DNA of 64,000 bases. It comes from Arthrobacter sp. H-02-3. GTDB taxonomy: Bacteria; Actinomycetota; Actinomycetes; Actinomycetales; Micrococcaceae. Under the pieces are notes generated by a model. The model searched no databases and was not told where the DNA came from. It worked only from the letters and a program-made list of their open reading frames with translations. The translations under genes and the position numbers were made by a program. Shown here in pieces: positions 39,534-50,775 of the stretch. Position 1 is the stretch's first letter; the number at the start of each line of letters is the position of its first letter. The stretch lies in NCBI RefSeq assembly GCF_003097355.1, contig NZ_PYUI01000009.1:107570-171569 (forward strand). The letters run 5' to 3'.

Positions 39534-41000
39534 ATGACCGCAAATACAGGACAGTCCCCGCTCGCACCCGGCTGGCTTGAGGTCCCCGCCGACCTCAACG
39601 CCCTCCACGAACCGCTGTGGGCCGGCGGCGTCGCCCGGAACGACGCCGGCGAGCTCACCATCGAGGGGCTGACGGTCAGCGAACTGCAACGCGAGTACGG
39701 GACGCCGCTGTTCGTGCTGAGCGAGACCGATTTCCGGGCCCGCGCCCGGGCGTTCAGCGACGCGTTCAACGACGCCTTCGCGGACATCTGTGGGGGAGTG
39801 GACGTCTACTACGCCGGCAAGTCCTTCCTGTGCACCTCCGTGGTCCGCTGGGTCGAGGAAGAAGGGCTGCGCCTGGACACCGCATCCGGCGGCGAACTCG
39901 CCGTCGCCGCCCGCGCCGGCATCCCGGGCGCCGACGTCGCCCTGCACGGCAATAACAAGTCCGACGGCGAAATCCACCGGGCCCTGGACATGCAACTGGG
40001 CCGGATCGTGGTGGACAGCCTCGACGAGCTCGAACGCGTCGCGGCGATCGCGGCCAACCGGGGCGACACCGCGAAGGTCATGCTCCGGCTGACCCCCGGA
40101 GTGCACGCCCACACGCACGAATTCATCGCCACCGCCCACGAGGACCAGAAATTCGGTCTCTCCATGGCGCCGGACTCCACCGACCAGGCCGGGCTGTCCG
40201 CCGCTGAGGAAGCCGTGGCCGCGGCCATTGGGCACGAGAGCATCGAGCTGCTGGGCCTGCACTGCCATATCGGCTCCCAGATCTTCGAACCCGACGGCTT
40301 CGCCCTCGCCGCCGAAAAGCTCCTGGACTTCCTGGCCGCAATGCAGGTCAAGTACTCCATCGTGCTGCCCGAGCTGGACCTCGGAGGCGGCTACGGCATC
40401 GCTTACACCCCCGTTGACACGCCCCGCCCGGCCGCTGAGATCGCGCAGGCGATGGCCGCCGTCGTCCGTTCCAAGTGCGCCGCGCTGGGTATTTCCGCCC
40501 CCCGGATCTCGATCGAACCGGGCCGGGCAATAGTCGGCAGCACGACGTTCACGCTGTACGAGATCGGCACGCTCAAGACCGTCCGTGTGGACGCCCCGGG
40601 TTCCGAAGCCGGGGGAGTCGGCAACGACGTTACGTACCCCCGCCGGTATGTGTCGGTGGACGGCGGGATGAGCGACAACCCTCGCCCGGTGCTGTATGAC
40701 GCGGATTATTCGGCAATTCTCGCCTCGCGGAGCTCCGACGCGGCCCCGCAGCTGTCCCGAGTAGTGGGCAAACATTGCGAGAGCGGCGACATAGTTGTTA
40801 GAGATGTATATCTGCCCGAGGACGTGGCAGCCGGTGATCTGCTTGCTGTACCGGGGACCGGCGCCTACTGCTGGGCCCTGTCAAGCAACTACAACTATCT
40901 GGCCCGGCCGGGCGTTGTCGCTGTCAGCGACGGATCTGCCCGGCTGATTGTCCGCGGGGAAACCGAAGAAGATCTGCTCAACCGCGACATGGGAGTCTGA
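39534..41000 (+). CDS. lysA: Diaminopimelate decarboxylase
   Basis: 488 residues, fold III PLP enzyme that makes lysine from meso-diaminopimelate. K96 in VYYAGKSF holds PLP; LHCHIGSQI, GGGYGIAY and the C-terminal CESGDI and YNYLARP complete the site. Start chosen at the ATG at 39534, five bases after the argS stop, because the frame before it belongs to argS. The end abuts hom without a gap. In this lineage lysine is also the peptidoglycan diamino acid, so the step matters for the wall too (inference). Confidence 0.96.
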   Translation: MTANTGQSPLAPGWLEVPADLNALHEPLWAGGVARNDAGELTIEGLTVSELQREYGTPLFVLSETDFRARARAFSDAFNDAFADICGGVDVYYAGKSFLCTSVVRWVEEEGLRLDTASGGELAVAARAGIPGADVALHGNNKSDGEIHRALDMQLGRIVVDSLDELERVAAIAANRGDTAKVMLRLTPGVHAHTHEFIATAHEDQKFGLSMAPDSTDQAGLSAAEEAVAAAIGHESIELLGLHCHIGSQIFEPDGFALAAEKLLDFLAAMQVKYSIVLPELDLGGGYGIAYTPVDTPRPAAEIAQAMAAVVRSKCAALGISAPRISIEPGRAIVGSTTFTLYEIGTLKTVRVDAPGSEAGGVGNDVTYPRRYVSVDGGMSDNPRPVLYDADYSAILASRSSDAAPQLSRVVGKHCESGDIVVRDVYLPEDVAAGDLLAVPGTGAYCWALSSNYNYLARPGVVAVSDGSARLIVRGETEEDLLNRDMGV

Positions 41001-42317
41001 ATGACCGAATTGCGAACCCTGAAAGTGGCCCTGCTGGGCTGTGGCAACGTCGGGGCTCAGGTTGCGCGGATTCTCATTGACGACGCCGACGCCCTCGCGG
41101 CGCGCACAGGCGCCCGCCTCGAACTGGGCGGCATCGCTGTGCGCAACCTCGACGCCGAACGCGACGTCGATCTGCCCCAGGAGCTGTTCACCACCGACGC
41201 CGAAACCCTCGTCAAGGACGCCGACCTCGTGATCGAGCTCATGGGCGGGATTGAGCCGGCCCGGACCCTGATCCTGACGGCCATGCGGCACGGGGCCTGC
41301 GTGGTCACCGGCAACAAGGCGCTCCTGGCCCAAGACGGTCCCACGCTCTACGAGGAAGCGGACAAGGCCGGCGTGCAGCTCTCCTACGAGGCCGCCGTCG
41401 CCGGTGCCATTCCCATCCTGCGGCCCATCCGGGACAGCCTGTCCGGCGACCGGATCACCCGGGTGCTCGGGATCGTCAACGGCACCACTAACTTCATCCT
41501 CGACCAGATGGACTCCACCGGCGCGCAGTTCGCCGACGCCCTGGCCGAAGCCCAGCGACTGGGCTACGCGGAAGCCGACCCCACCGCCGACATCGAGGGC
41601 TACGACGCCGCCGCCAAGGCAGCGATCCTTGCCTCACTGTCCTTCCACACCCGGTTCGCCCTGGAAGACGTCTCCTGCGAGGGCATCACGGCCGTCAGCG
41701 CGGCGGACATCGCCGCCGCGAAGGAGGCCGGCTTTGTCATCAAGCTGCTCGCGATTGCGGAGAAGCTGACGGACGAGGACGGCAAGACCGGCGTCTCCGT
41801 CCGCGTGCACCCGACGCTGTTGCCCCGCGAACACCCCCTGGCCGCTGTCCGCGGTGCGTTCAACGCCGTCTTCATCGAAGCCGAGAACGCCGGCGAACTC
41901 ATGTTCTACGGACAGGGCGCCGGCGGAACCCCGACGGCGTCCGCCGTGCTGGGCGACCTCGTCTCCGCGGCCCGCCGCATTGTCCTGGGTGGCCCGGGCC
42001 GGACCGAAACCACCACCGGGCACGTGCCTGCACTGCCCATCGATGCAGCCATCACGAGCTACTACATCGGACTCGACGTCGCGGACCAGCCCGGCGTCCT
42101 GGCCCGGATCGCCCAGCTCTTCGCGGAGCACGGCGTGTCCATCGAAATCATGCGGCAGACCATCCACCGCGACGCCGATTCCAACGTGGAGTCTGCCGAG
42201 CTGCGGATCGTGACACACCGTGCACGCGAAGCCGCACTTGCAGCAACCGTCGAGGCCGTCAAGCGCCTGGACGTCATCAATTCCGTCACATCCGTACTGC
42301 GGGTAGAAGGGGTCTAA
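41001..42317 (+). CDS. hom: Homoserine dehydrogenase with ACT domain
   Basis: 438 residues: NAD(P) fold (VALLGCGNVGAQVARIL), catalytic region (GIVNGTTNFILDQM, YAEADPTADIEGYDAAAKAAIL) and a C-terminal ACT domain (about 355-435, YYIGLDVADQPGVLARIAQLF) for threonine feedback. Converts aspartate semialdehyde to homoserine. GGGAG within the end of lysA serves as ribosome site. It runs directly into thrC. Confidence 0.97.
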   Translation: MTELRTLKVALLGCGNVGAQVARILIDDADALAARTGARLELGGIAVRNLDAERDVDLPQELFTTDAETLVKDADLVIELMGGIEPARTLILTAMRHGACVVTGNKALLAQDGPTLYEEADKAGVQLSYEAAVAGAIPILRPIRDSLSGDRITRVLGIVNGTTNFILDQMDSTGAQFADALAEAQRLGYAEADPTADIEGYDAAAKAAILASLSFHTRFALEDVSCEGITAVSAADIAAAKEAGFVIKLLAIAEKLTDEDGKTGVSVRVHPTLLPREHPLAAVRGAFNAVFIEAENAGELMFYGQGAGGTPTASAVLGDLVSAARRIVLGGPGRTETTTGHVPALPIDAAITSYYIGLDVADQPGVLARIAQLFAEHGVSIEIMRQTIHRDADSNVESAELRIVTHRAREAALAATVEAVKRLDVINSVTSVLRVEGV

Positions 42318-43424
42318 GTGGCTCACCAATGGCGCGGTGTTATCCGCGAATACGCTGATCGTCTTCCTGTCACGGAAGCCACTAAGGTCATCACCCTGGG
42401 CGAGGGCGGCACCCCGCTCGTGCACGCCCGCCACCTCTCCGAGCTGACCGGCAGCACCGTCTACCTCAAGGTCGAGGGCATGAACCCGACCGGTTCCTTC
42501 AAGGACCGCGGCATGACCATGGCCATGACGGCAGCCGTGGCGGCCGGCGCCAAGGCCGTGGTCTGCGCCTCCACCGGCAACACCTCAGCTTCCGCCGCGG
42601 CCTACGCGACGGCGGCCGGGCTGCAGTGCGCGGTGCTGGTCCCGGAGGGCAAGATCTCGATGGGCAAGCTCAGCCAGGCGATCGCGCACGGGGCCACGCT
42701 GCTGCAGGTGGACGGCAACTTCGACAACTGCCTCGACATCGCCCGCAAGCTCGGCGAGTCCTACCCGGTGTTCCTGGTCAACTCCGTCAACCCGGCCCGG
42801 ATCGAGGGCCAGAAGACCGGCGCCTTTGAAGTTGTCGATTCCCTCGGCGACGCCCCGGACTACCACGTGCTTCCGGTGGGCAACGCCGGCAACATCAGCG
42901 CGTACTGGAAGGGCTACAAGGAGTACGCCGCGGCGTACGAGTCGCCGACGGCCGGCTCGCTTCCCGCCGTCGCCACGAAGACCCCGGTCATGTGGGGCTT
43001 CCAGGCTGCCGGGGCTGCCCCGTTCGTGGCCGGCCACCCGATCACCGAACCCGATACCATCGCCACCGCCATCCGGATCGGCAACCCGGCCTCCTGGGAC
43101 ACCGCCGTGGCGGCCCGGGATGAATCCGGCGGCGTGATCGAGGCCGTCACGGACGAGGAAATCCTCTCCGCGCACCGCTGGCTCTCCGCCCGGGAAGGCG
43201 TCTTCGTGGAGCCCGGCTCCGCTGCGGGCGTCGCCGGCCTGATCAAGAAGCACGCGGCCGGGGAGGTTCCGGCCGGCAAGACGATCGTGATCACGGTGAC
43301 CGGTCACGGGCTCAAAGACCCGCAATGGGCTCTGCGGACCGAGGACGGCAGCGATGTGCAGCCGGTCAAGGTCTCCAACGACGTCGTCACGGTCGCCGCA
43401 GCTCTGGGACTGGAAGAAAAATAG
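42318..43424 (+). CDS. thrC: Threonine synthase
   Basis: 368 residues, PLP enzyme; K in GSFKDRGMT is the cofactor lysine and GNAGN the phosphate-binding loop. GTG start with GAAGGGG five bases upstream. Follows hom with no gap and precedes thrB by two bases, so hom-thrC-thrB is one unit. Confidence 0.97.
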   Translation: MAHQWRGVIREYADRLPVTEATKVITLGEGGTPLVHARHLSELTGSTVYLKVEGMNPTGSFKDRGMTMAMTAAVAAGAKAVVCASTGNTSASAAAYATAAGLQCAVLVPEGKISMGKLSQAIAHGATLLQVDGNFDNCLDIARKLGESYPVFLVNSVNPARIEGQKTGAFEVVDSLGDAPDYHVLPVGNAGNISAYWKGYKEYAAAYESPTAGSLPAVATKTPVMWGFQAAGAAPFVAGHPITEPDTIATAIRIGNPASWDTAVAARDESGGVIEAVTDEEILSAHRWLSAREGVFVEPGSAAGVAGLIKKHAAGEVPAGKTIVITVTGHGLKDPQWALRTEDGSDVQPVKVSNDVVTVAAALGLEEK

Positions 43425-43426
43425 CG

Positions 43427-44413
43427 TTGGAAACCACCCTCACCGTCCCGGCCGAATCAGCGGCAGGCACTCCCGCCGTTCCGGCAGGCCAGCTTGTCAC
43501 CGTGCGGGTGCCTGCCACCAGCGCCAACCTGGGCCCGGGATACGACAGCCTCGGCCTGGCGCTGACGCTGCATGACACGCTCACCGTGGAAACCCTGGCC
43601 AGCGGTGAACTTGAATTCGAGCTCAGCGGAGAGGGTGCCGAGTCGCTGCCCCGCGACGCCACGCACCTCGTGGTCAAGGCCCTCACCGAGGCGCTGCACC
43701 GCCTCGGTTTCCGGCACGAAGGCCTGCGGATCACGGCGGACAACGTCAACCCGCACGGGCGCGGCCTGGGGTCCTCGGCCTCGGCCGTCGTGGCCGCCGT
43801 CAGTGCCGCGAATGCCCTGGTTCCGGAGGCGTCCCGGCGCGGCCGCGACTGGATTCTGCAGCTTACGAGCGAAATGGAAGGCCACCCGGACAACGTCGCA
43901 CCCGCCATTTTCGGCGGACTGGCGCTGTCATGGCAGGACAGTGACCAGTACAGCAGCACGTGCGCTGCCGTGGCCCCCTCGGTGATTCCCGTCGTCGCCG
44001 TTCCGGACTACGAGCTCTCCACCGAAGCCGCGCGGGCGCTTCTGCCGGCCTCGGTGGGCCACCACGCCGCGGCCATGAACTCCGGCCGCGCCGCCCTGCT
44101 GATCCACGCACTGACCGCCAAGCCGGAATTCCTGCTGCCGGGCACCGAGGATTACCTGCACCAGAGCTACCGTGCCGAAGCCATGCGGCCCAGCGCCGAG
44201 CTGATTGCCGTGCTGCGGCGGGCAGGGCACGCCGCCGTCGTCTCCGGTGCCGGGCCCACCGTGCTGGTCCTGGCCAACGGGGAAGCCGAAGCCCGCGAGG
44301 TTGTCGACTTCATCGGCGCCCACACGGCGGACAACACGCCGGAAGTGGGCTGGCGGGTGATGAAACTGGCCGTGGACGTTGAAGGTGCTAAAGTGGAAGT
44401 GCACCGGCGGTAA
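43427..44413 (+). CDS. thrB: Homoserine kinase
   Basis: 328-residue GHMP kinase with ATSANLGPGYDSLGLAL, the ATP loop GRGLGSSASAVVAA, and a C-terminal SGAGPTVL. Phosphorylates homoserine for ThrC. The start is a TTG two bases after the thrC stop with a weak GGAAGAA upstream; an ATG-type start is not available before the conserved region. Two GGCGGTAAAT copies straddle its end. Confidence 0.95.
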   Translation: METTLTVPAESAAGTPAVPAGQLVTVRVPATSANLGPGYDSLGLALTLHDTLTVETLASGELEFELSGEGAESLPRDATHLVVKALTEALHRLGFRHEGLRITADNVNPHGRGLGSSASAVVAAVSAANALVPEASRRGRDWILQLTSEMEGHPDNVAPAIFGGLALSWQDSDQYSSTCAAVAPSVIPVVAVPDYELSTEAARALLPASVGHHAAAMNSGRAALLIHALTAKPEFLLPGTEDYLHQSYRAEAMRPSAELIAVLRRAGHAAVVSGAGPTVLVLANGEAEAREVVDFIGAHTADNTPEVGWRVMKLAVDVEGAKVEVHRR

Positions 44414-44734
44414 ATACGCAGGCGGTAAATTAGTAACCGTTCTAAGACCGCGATGTTGGCCACGTAGCCTCTCTCATCTTTCACTGCGCAATATTTTCCG
44501 GTGCCACCTGCTTTCGGTCTGACGCAGGAATCAGCAGAATTGCTCTGCCCCCTGAAATCGTCAGCCCGCCGTTCCTCATTTCTCGGATCGTGCATGGTGA
44601 AGCAGTATCCGGCCCTGCTGGCCGAAATCCATCCGGCAAGGCCGAAATCACGGCTGCAGATCTGAACTGCAGCCCAGATCAAATCACCGCGTCCAGCTCT
44701 TAGCCTGGACGCCGTCGAGGGGGAAGGATCCTTC
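44414..44734 (+). promoter_or_regulatory. Leader and promoter region of rho
   Basis: 321 bases without a gene, less GC-rich than the surroundings. It carries two strong hairpins near the start: GGCTGCAG/CTGCAGCC (44652-44674) and CGTCCAG/CTGGACG (44690-44711). GGGGGAAGGA is the ribosome site, and GAAGGATCCTTC (44723-44734), a palindrome, covers it right up to the GTG. C/T-rich stretches (44470-44510) could be Rho-loading sites, in keeping with autoregulation of rho in other bacteria (inference). Confidence 0.45.
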
Positions 44735-46894
<2,160 letters not shown>

Positions 46895-46931
46895 TTGACG
46901 TAGGGGCGGGGAGTGGATTCCTCGCGTGGTT

Positions 46932-47046
46932 CGCCGCGCGGGTTTTCCGCCCCCGCCCCTTCGCGTGGAGGCTCGATCCTGCGGATCTGAGCCTCCACGC
47001 TTCGGCAGGCCCGATGCCACTCCCGGGGCGGAAAACCCGCGCGGCG
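46932..47046. terminator. Nested inverted repeats between rho and prfA
   Basis: Outer arms 46932-46953 and 47025-47046 are perfect 22-bp complements (starting CGCCGCGCGGGTTTTCC). Inner arms GCGTGGAGGCTC (46963-46974) and GAGCCTCCACGC (46989-47000) form a second 12-bp helix inside. It can terminate rho transcription; the size is unusual. In mycobacteria this interval holds rpmE, which is absent here. Confidence 0.7.
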
Positions 47047-47099
47047 CAGGGGCCGATGCGCCCGCTCACTGTGGCGGCAAAACCGAACGGCTTCGCTGT

Positions 47100-47130
47100 T
47101 TGCCCACCTTCGCTGTCGCGTTACTAGACT
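47100..47130 (+). promoter_or_regulatory. Candidate prfA promoter
   Basis: TTGCCC (47100-47105) and TAGACT (47125-47130) with a 19-base spacer, 26 bases before the prfA ATG. It would restart transcription after the inverted repeat. Confidence 0.4.
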
Positions 47131-47156
47131 TGAGAGAGTCGAAAGAGGTTTTGAAA

Positions 47157-48230
47157 ATGTTTGAGTCCGTACAGGGCCTGTTGGATGAGCATGACGCTAT
47201 CCAGGCCCAGCTTGGGGATCCTGCTGTCTATGCTGACCAGCGGCTGGCCCGGAAACTGGGGCGGCGTTCTGCTCAGCTGAACGGCATTGTGGAGGCCTAC
47301 CACCGCTGGGAGGGCATCCGCGACGACCTGGCCGCTGCCAAGGAAATGGCGGACGAGGACCCCGAGTTCGCCGCTGAGGTACCCGAGCTGGAGGCTGCGC
47401 TGGAGACGGCTGCGGCCAAACTGCGCCGGCTGCTGATCCCGCGCGACCCGGACGATGCCCGCAACGTGATCCTTGAGGTCAAGGGCGGCGAAGGCGGCGA
47501 CGAGGCTGCCCTGTTCGCCGCGGACCTCCTGCGGATGTACAGCCGCTATGCGGAATCCCGCGGCTGGAAGACCGAGATCATCTCCGCCACGGAATCGGAC
47601 CTTGGCGGCTACAAGGACGTCCAGATGGCCGTCAAGGGCAACTCGAACGACCCCGCAGAGGGCGTGTACGCGCGGCTAAAGTTCGAAGGCGGCGTCCACC
47701 GGGTCCAGCGCGTCCCCGTGACCGAGTCCCAGGGCCGCATCCACACCTCGGCCGCCGGCGTGCTGGTGCTCCCCGAAGTGGACGAGCCCGAGGAACTCGA
47801 GATCAACCAGAACGACCTCAAGATCGACGTCTACCGGTCCTCCGGTCCCGGCGGGCAGTCCGTGAACACCACCGACTCGGCCGTGCGCATCACCCACCTT
47901 CCCACCGGCATCGTCGTGGCCATGCAGAACGAGAAGTCGCAGCTGCAAAACCGCGAAGCCGGCATGCGCGTGCTGCGCGCCCGCATCCTGGCGCACCAGC
48001 AGGAGCTGATCGACGCCGAGAACTCGGCCCAGCGCAAGTCGCAGATCCGCACCATGGACCGCTCCGAGCGCATCCGCACCTATAACTACCCGGAAAACCG
48101 GATCGCGGACCACCGCACCGGCTACAAGGCCTACAACCTGGATCAGGTCATGAACGGTGACCTGGAACCGGTCATTCAGTCGGCCATCGAACTGGACGAG
48201 CAGTCCAGGCTCGACGCCATCGGCGAATAG
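47157..48230 (+). CDS. prfA: Peptide chain release factor 1
   Basis: 357 residues; releases the nascent chain at UAA and UAG. GGQ at 232-234 in [17 protein letters not shown]; the PxT-type codon-reading loop lies earlier ([14 protein letters not shown]). ATG at 47157 with AAAGAGG ahead; the frame continues upstream into the inverted repeat without family match. It ends 18 bases before prmC, whose product methylates this GGQ. Confidence 0.97.
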   Translation: MFESVQGLLDEHDAIQAQLGDPAVYADQRLARKLGRRSAQLNGIVEAYHRWEGIRDDLAAAKEMADEDPEFAAEVPELEAALETAAAKLRRLLIPRDPDDARNVILEVKGGEGGDEAALFAADLLRMYSRYAESRGWKTEIISATESDLGGYKDVQMAVKGNSNDPAEGVYARLKFEGGVHRVQRVPVTESQGRIHTSAAGVLVLPEVDEPEELEINQNDLKIDVYRSSGPGGQSVNTTDSAVRITHLPTGIVVAMQNEKSQLQNREAGMRVLRARILAHQQELIDAENSAQRKSQIRTMDRSERIRTYNYPENRIADHRTGYKAYNLDQVMNGDLEPVIQSAIELDEQSRLDAIGE

Positions 48231-48248
48231 GCCCCGGGCCACCACGTG

Positions 48249-49145
48249 ATGACAGCAGGCAATGGTCCCAGCCTTGCGGAGGCCGTCCGCGAGGCGACCG
48301 AGGTCCTGGCCGCGGCCGGCGTGCCCAGCCCGCGCGTTGACGCCGAGCTCCTGGCCGAGCACCTGCTCGGCGTCGGGCTCGGCCGCCTGCGCGCACTGAT
48401 GCTCGGCGACGCCCCGGCACCGGAGGGGTATGCCGACCTCGTCGCCGAACGGGCGCAACGGATACCGCTGCAGCACATCACCGGCGTGGCGCACTTCCGC
48501 TACCTCGAACTCGCCGTCGGCCCCGGCGTCTTCATTCCGCGGCCGGAAACCGAATCCGTGGTGCAACTGGTGATTGACCGGCTGCAGGGCGTGGCGCACC
48601 CCAAAGTGGTGGACCTGGGCACCGGATCCGGCGCGATCGCAGGCTCGATCGCGCACGAGATCCCCGGCGCCGAGGTCCATGCGGTGGAATACAGCGTCTT
48701 CGCCCACGCCTGGGCGGCGAAAAACTTGGCTCCCCTTGGTGTCCACCTCGTCCGCGGTGACCTGCGCGACGCGCTGCCGGAACACAACGGCACGTTCGAC
48801 GTCGTTGTCTCCAACCCGCCCTACATTCCCGCTGAAGCGATCCCGAACGAACCGGAAGTGGCGCTGCACGACCCGCCCGAGGCGCTGTACGGCGGGGGAG
48901 CGGACGGCATGGAACTTCCGACGGCGGCGGCCGCCTCGGCTGCCCGGCTGCTGGTCCCCGGCGGCTACTTCGTGATGGAGCACGCTGAAGTGCAGTCGGA
49001 ATGGATCGCCGGGATGCTCACCCGCACCGGGAAATGGTCCGAGGTGACGACGCACCGGGACCTCAATGGCAAGGACCGTGCGACCAGTGCTGTGCTGACA
49101 GTGTCAGATCTGACAGCGTCGGCGGACACCGTCCGAATCGTGTGA
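48249..49145 (+). CDS. prmC: Release factor glutamine methyltransferase
   Basis: 298 residues. N-terminal helical domain that recognises the release factor, then VVDLGTGSGAIAGSIA for SAM and VVSNPPYIP (N189) for the glutamine. A GTG three bases earlier (48246) is an alternative start; neither has a clear ribosome site. Standard prfA-prmC operon. Confidence 0.93.
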   Translation: MTAGNGPSLAEAVREATEVLAAAGVPSPRVDAELLAEHLLGVGLGRLRALMLGDAPAPEGYADLVAERAQRIPLQHITGVAHFRYLELAVGPGVFIPRPETESVVQLVIDRLQGVAHPKVVDLGTGSGAIAGSIAHEIPGAEVHAVEYSVFAHAWAAKNLAPLGVHLVRGDLRDALPEHNGTFDVVVSNPPYIPAEAIPNEPEVALHDPPEALYGGGADGMELPTAAAASAARLLVPGGYFVMEHAEVQSEWIAGMLTRTGKWSEVTTHRDLNGKDRATSAVLTVSDLTASADTVRIV

Positions 49146-49167
49146 CAAGTGATGAAAGAATAGGCCA

Positions 49168-49959
49168 GTGACGACTAGCTACGATTGCACGGCAGCTGAG
49201 CAGCGCGCCGCAGGACTCGAACATGCCCAGCGGGCCATCCGTGAGAACAAGTGCGTGGTCTTCCCCACGGACACGGTCTATGGCATTGCCGCCGACGCCT
49301 TTTCACCCCTGGCCGTGACCCTGCTGCTCGCGTCCAAGGGCCGGAGCCGGAAGATGCCGCCGCCCGTGCTGATCCCCAGGCTCAATGCCCTGGACGGTCT
49401 GGCCACGGAAGTTCCCGCTGAGGCGCGGCGGTTGGCCGAGACCTTCTGGCCCGGCGGCCTGACCCTGATCCTGCATGCCCAGCCGTCGCTGGACTGGGAT
49501 CTCGGCGAGACCAAGGGGACTGTGGCCCTGCGGATCCCGGCTGACGAGATCGCGCAGGACCTCCTGACGCTTACCGGACCCCTTGCCGTGTCCTCCGCCA
49601 ACCGCACAGGGCACGCGGCGGCGCAGACCGCCGCGGACGCCGAAGCCCAGCTGGCCGAATCCGTGGAGGTCTACCTTGAGGGCGGCCCGCGGCCCGCCGG
49701 CGGCGCCGAGGCCCTCGCCTCGACCATCGTGGACGCGACCGCCCTGCCCTTGCGCGTGGTCCGCCAGGGAGCCATCAGCCTCGAACGCCTGCGCGCCGTG
49801 GTTCCGGACCTCGTGGACGTCGACGGCAACGCCCCGGAAGCTGCTGCACCGGTGGACGGCTCCGAGGCTGCGGCGCCTGTGGACGCCGACGCCGTTGCAG
49901 CCGAGGCAGCTGTCCCTGAGTCCGGCGACGCGCCGGGCGCGGGATCCGGCTCCGCATGA
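49168..49959 (+). CDS. tsaC: L-threonylcarbamoyladenylate synthase
   Basis: 263 residues of the Sua5/YrdC/YwlC family: VVFPTDTVYGIAADAF, SKGRSRKMPPPVLI, FWPGGLTLIL and LAVSSANRTGHAA. Makes threonylcarbamoyl-AMP for t6A in ANN-decoding tRNAs. The last 50 residues are an A/E/D-rich low-complexity tail (APVDGSEAAAPVDADAVAAE) outside the fold. GTG start; ATGA overlap with the next glycosyltransferase. Confidence 0.92.
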   Translation: MTTSYDCTAAEQRAAGLEHAQRAIRENKCVVFPTDTVYGIAADAFSPLAVTLLLASKGRSRKMPPPVLIPRLNALDGLATEVPAEARRLAETFWPGGLTLILHAQPSLDWDLGETKGTVALRIPADEIAQDLLTLTGPLAVSSANRTGHAAAQTAADAEAQLAESVEVYLEGGPRPAGGAEALASTIVDATALPLRVVRQGAISLERLRAVVPDLVDVDGNAPEAAAPVDGSEAAAPVDADAVAAEAAVPESGDAPGAGSGSA

Positions 49960-50723
49960 CGCTGGAGCGCCAGCACGTCCCCTTCCTCGACGTCGAGGCG
50001 ACCCCCCTCACGGTCTCAGAGCTGACCGCTGTCCTGAGCTCTTACGTCGCCGAGGGCAGCACCCGCATTGTGGTGGGACACAACCTGCACAGCGTGACGC
50101 TGCTGCACTCCGATCCCGCCTTCCGGTCGTTCTACCAGCGCAGCGACGTGGTGCTGATCGACGGCGCCCCGGTGTTGTGGCTCTGGGCCAAGACCGGCGA
50201 AGACGACGACGGCCGGGGCCCGGTGATGGACTACCGTCTGGGGTCCACCGACTGGATTCCCGCCCTCGGCAACGTCGCGGGCCTCGAGCGGATTGCCGTG
50301 ATCGGCGCAGGCGCCGTGGCCAACGCCGGCGCCGTGGCCAGGCTGCGGGAAATCGTTCCCGGCGCGCGCGTCGACGGCATGCCCGGCGAAGGTTGGAATC
50401 GGGACCTTGAGGAAAGTGCCATTGAATGGCTCTCCCGGCTTCGTCCGCAGCTTGTGCTCCTGGGCCTGGGCATGCCGCTGCAGGAACAAGTCCTGGCCCG
50501 GCGGCGTGCCATGCTTCCGCCGGCCGTCTACTGCGCCGTCGGCGGTGCCATTGAACAGATTGCCGGTGTCCAGAAGCTGGCGCCGCGCTGGATCGGGCGG
50601 CTCGGGCTCGAATGGGCCTGGCGGCTCATGCTCCACCCGCAGCGGGTGGCCTACCGGGTGTTCGGCGAACCCTGGGTGCTGCTCGGCCTGCTGCTGCGCC
50701 GGCGACTGCGCCGGCATCCTTAG
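49956..50723 (+). CDS. WecG/TagA/CpsF-family glycosyltransferase
   Basis: 255 residues, GT26 type: ARIVVGHNLHSVTLLHSDPAF-like start, DVVLIDGAPVLW, VDGMPGEGWN, and LLGLGMPLQEQVL with IWCA-type VYCAVGGAIEQIAG. TagA-like enzymes add N-acetylmannosamine to undecaprenyl-linked GlcNAc in teichoic-acid-type polymers. With the WecA/TagO homologue 1.3 kb away, it probably does the second step on that lipid carrier. Starts inside tsaC's end, though the function is unrelated. Confidence 0.88.
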   Translation: MTLERQHVPFLDVEATPLTVSELTAVLSSYVAEGSTRIVVGHNLHSVTLLHSDPAFRSFYQRSDVVLIDGAPVLWLWAKTGEDDDGRGPVMDYRLGSTDWIPALGNVAGLERIAVIGAGAVANAGAVARLREIVPGARVDGMPGEGWNRDLEESAIEWLSRLRPQLVLLGLGMPLQEQVLARRRAMLPPAVYCAVGGAIEQIAGVQKLAPRWIGRLGLEWAWRLMLHPQRVAYRVFGEPWVLLGLLLRRRLRRHP

Positions 50724-50775
50724 CCCGGCGTCCTTAGCACGGCCGTAGCGCCGGCGGACCCGGCAACGGCAACGG

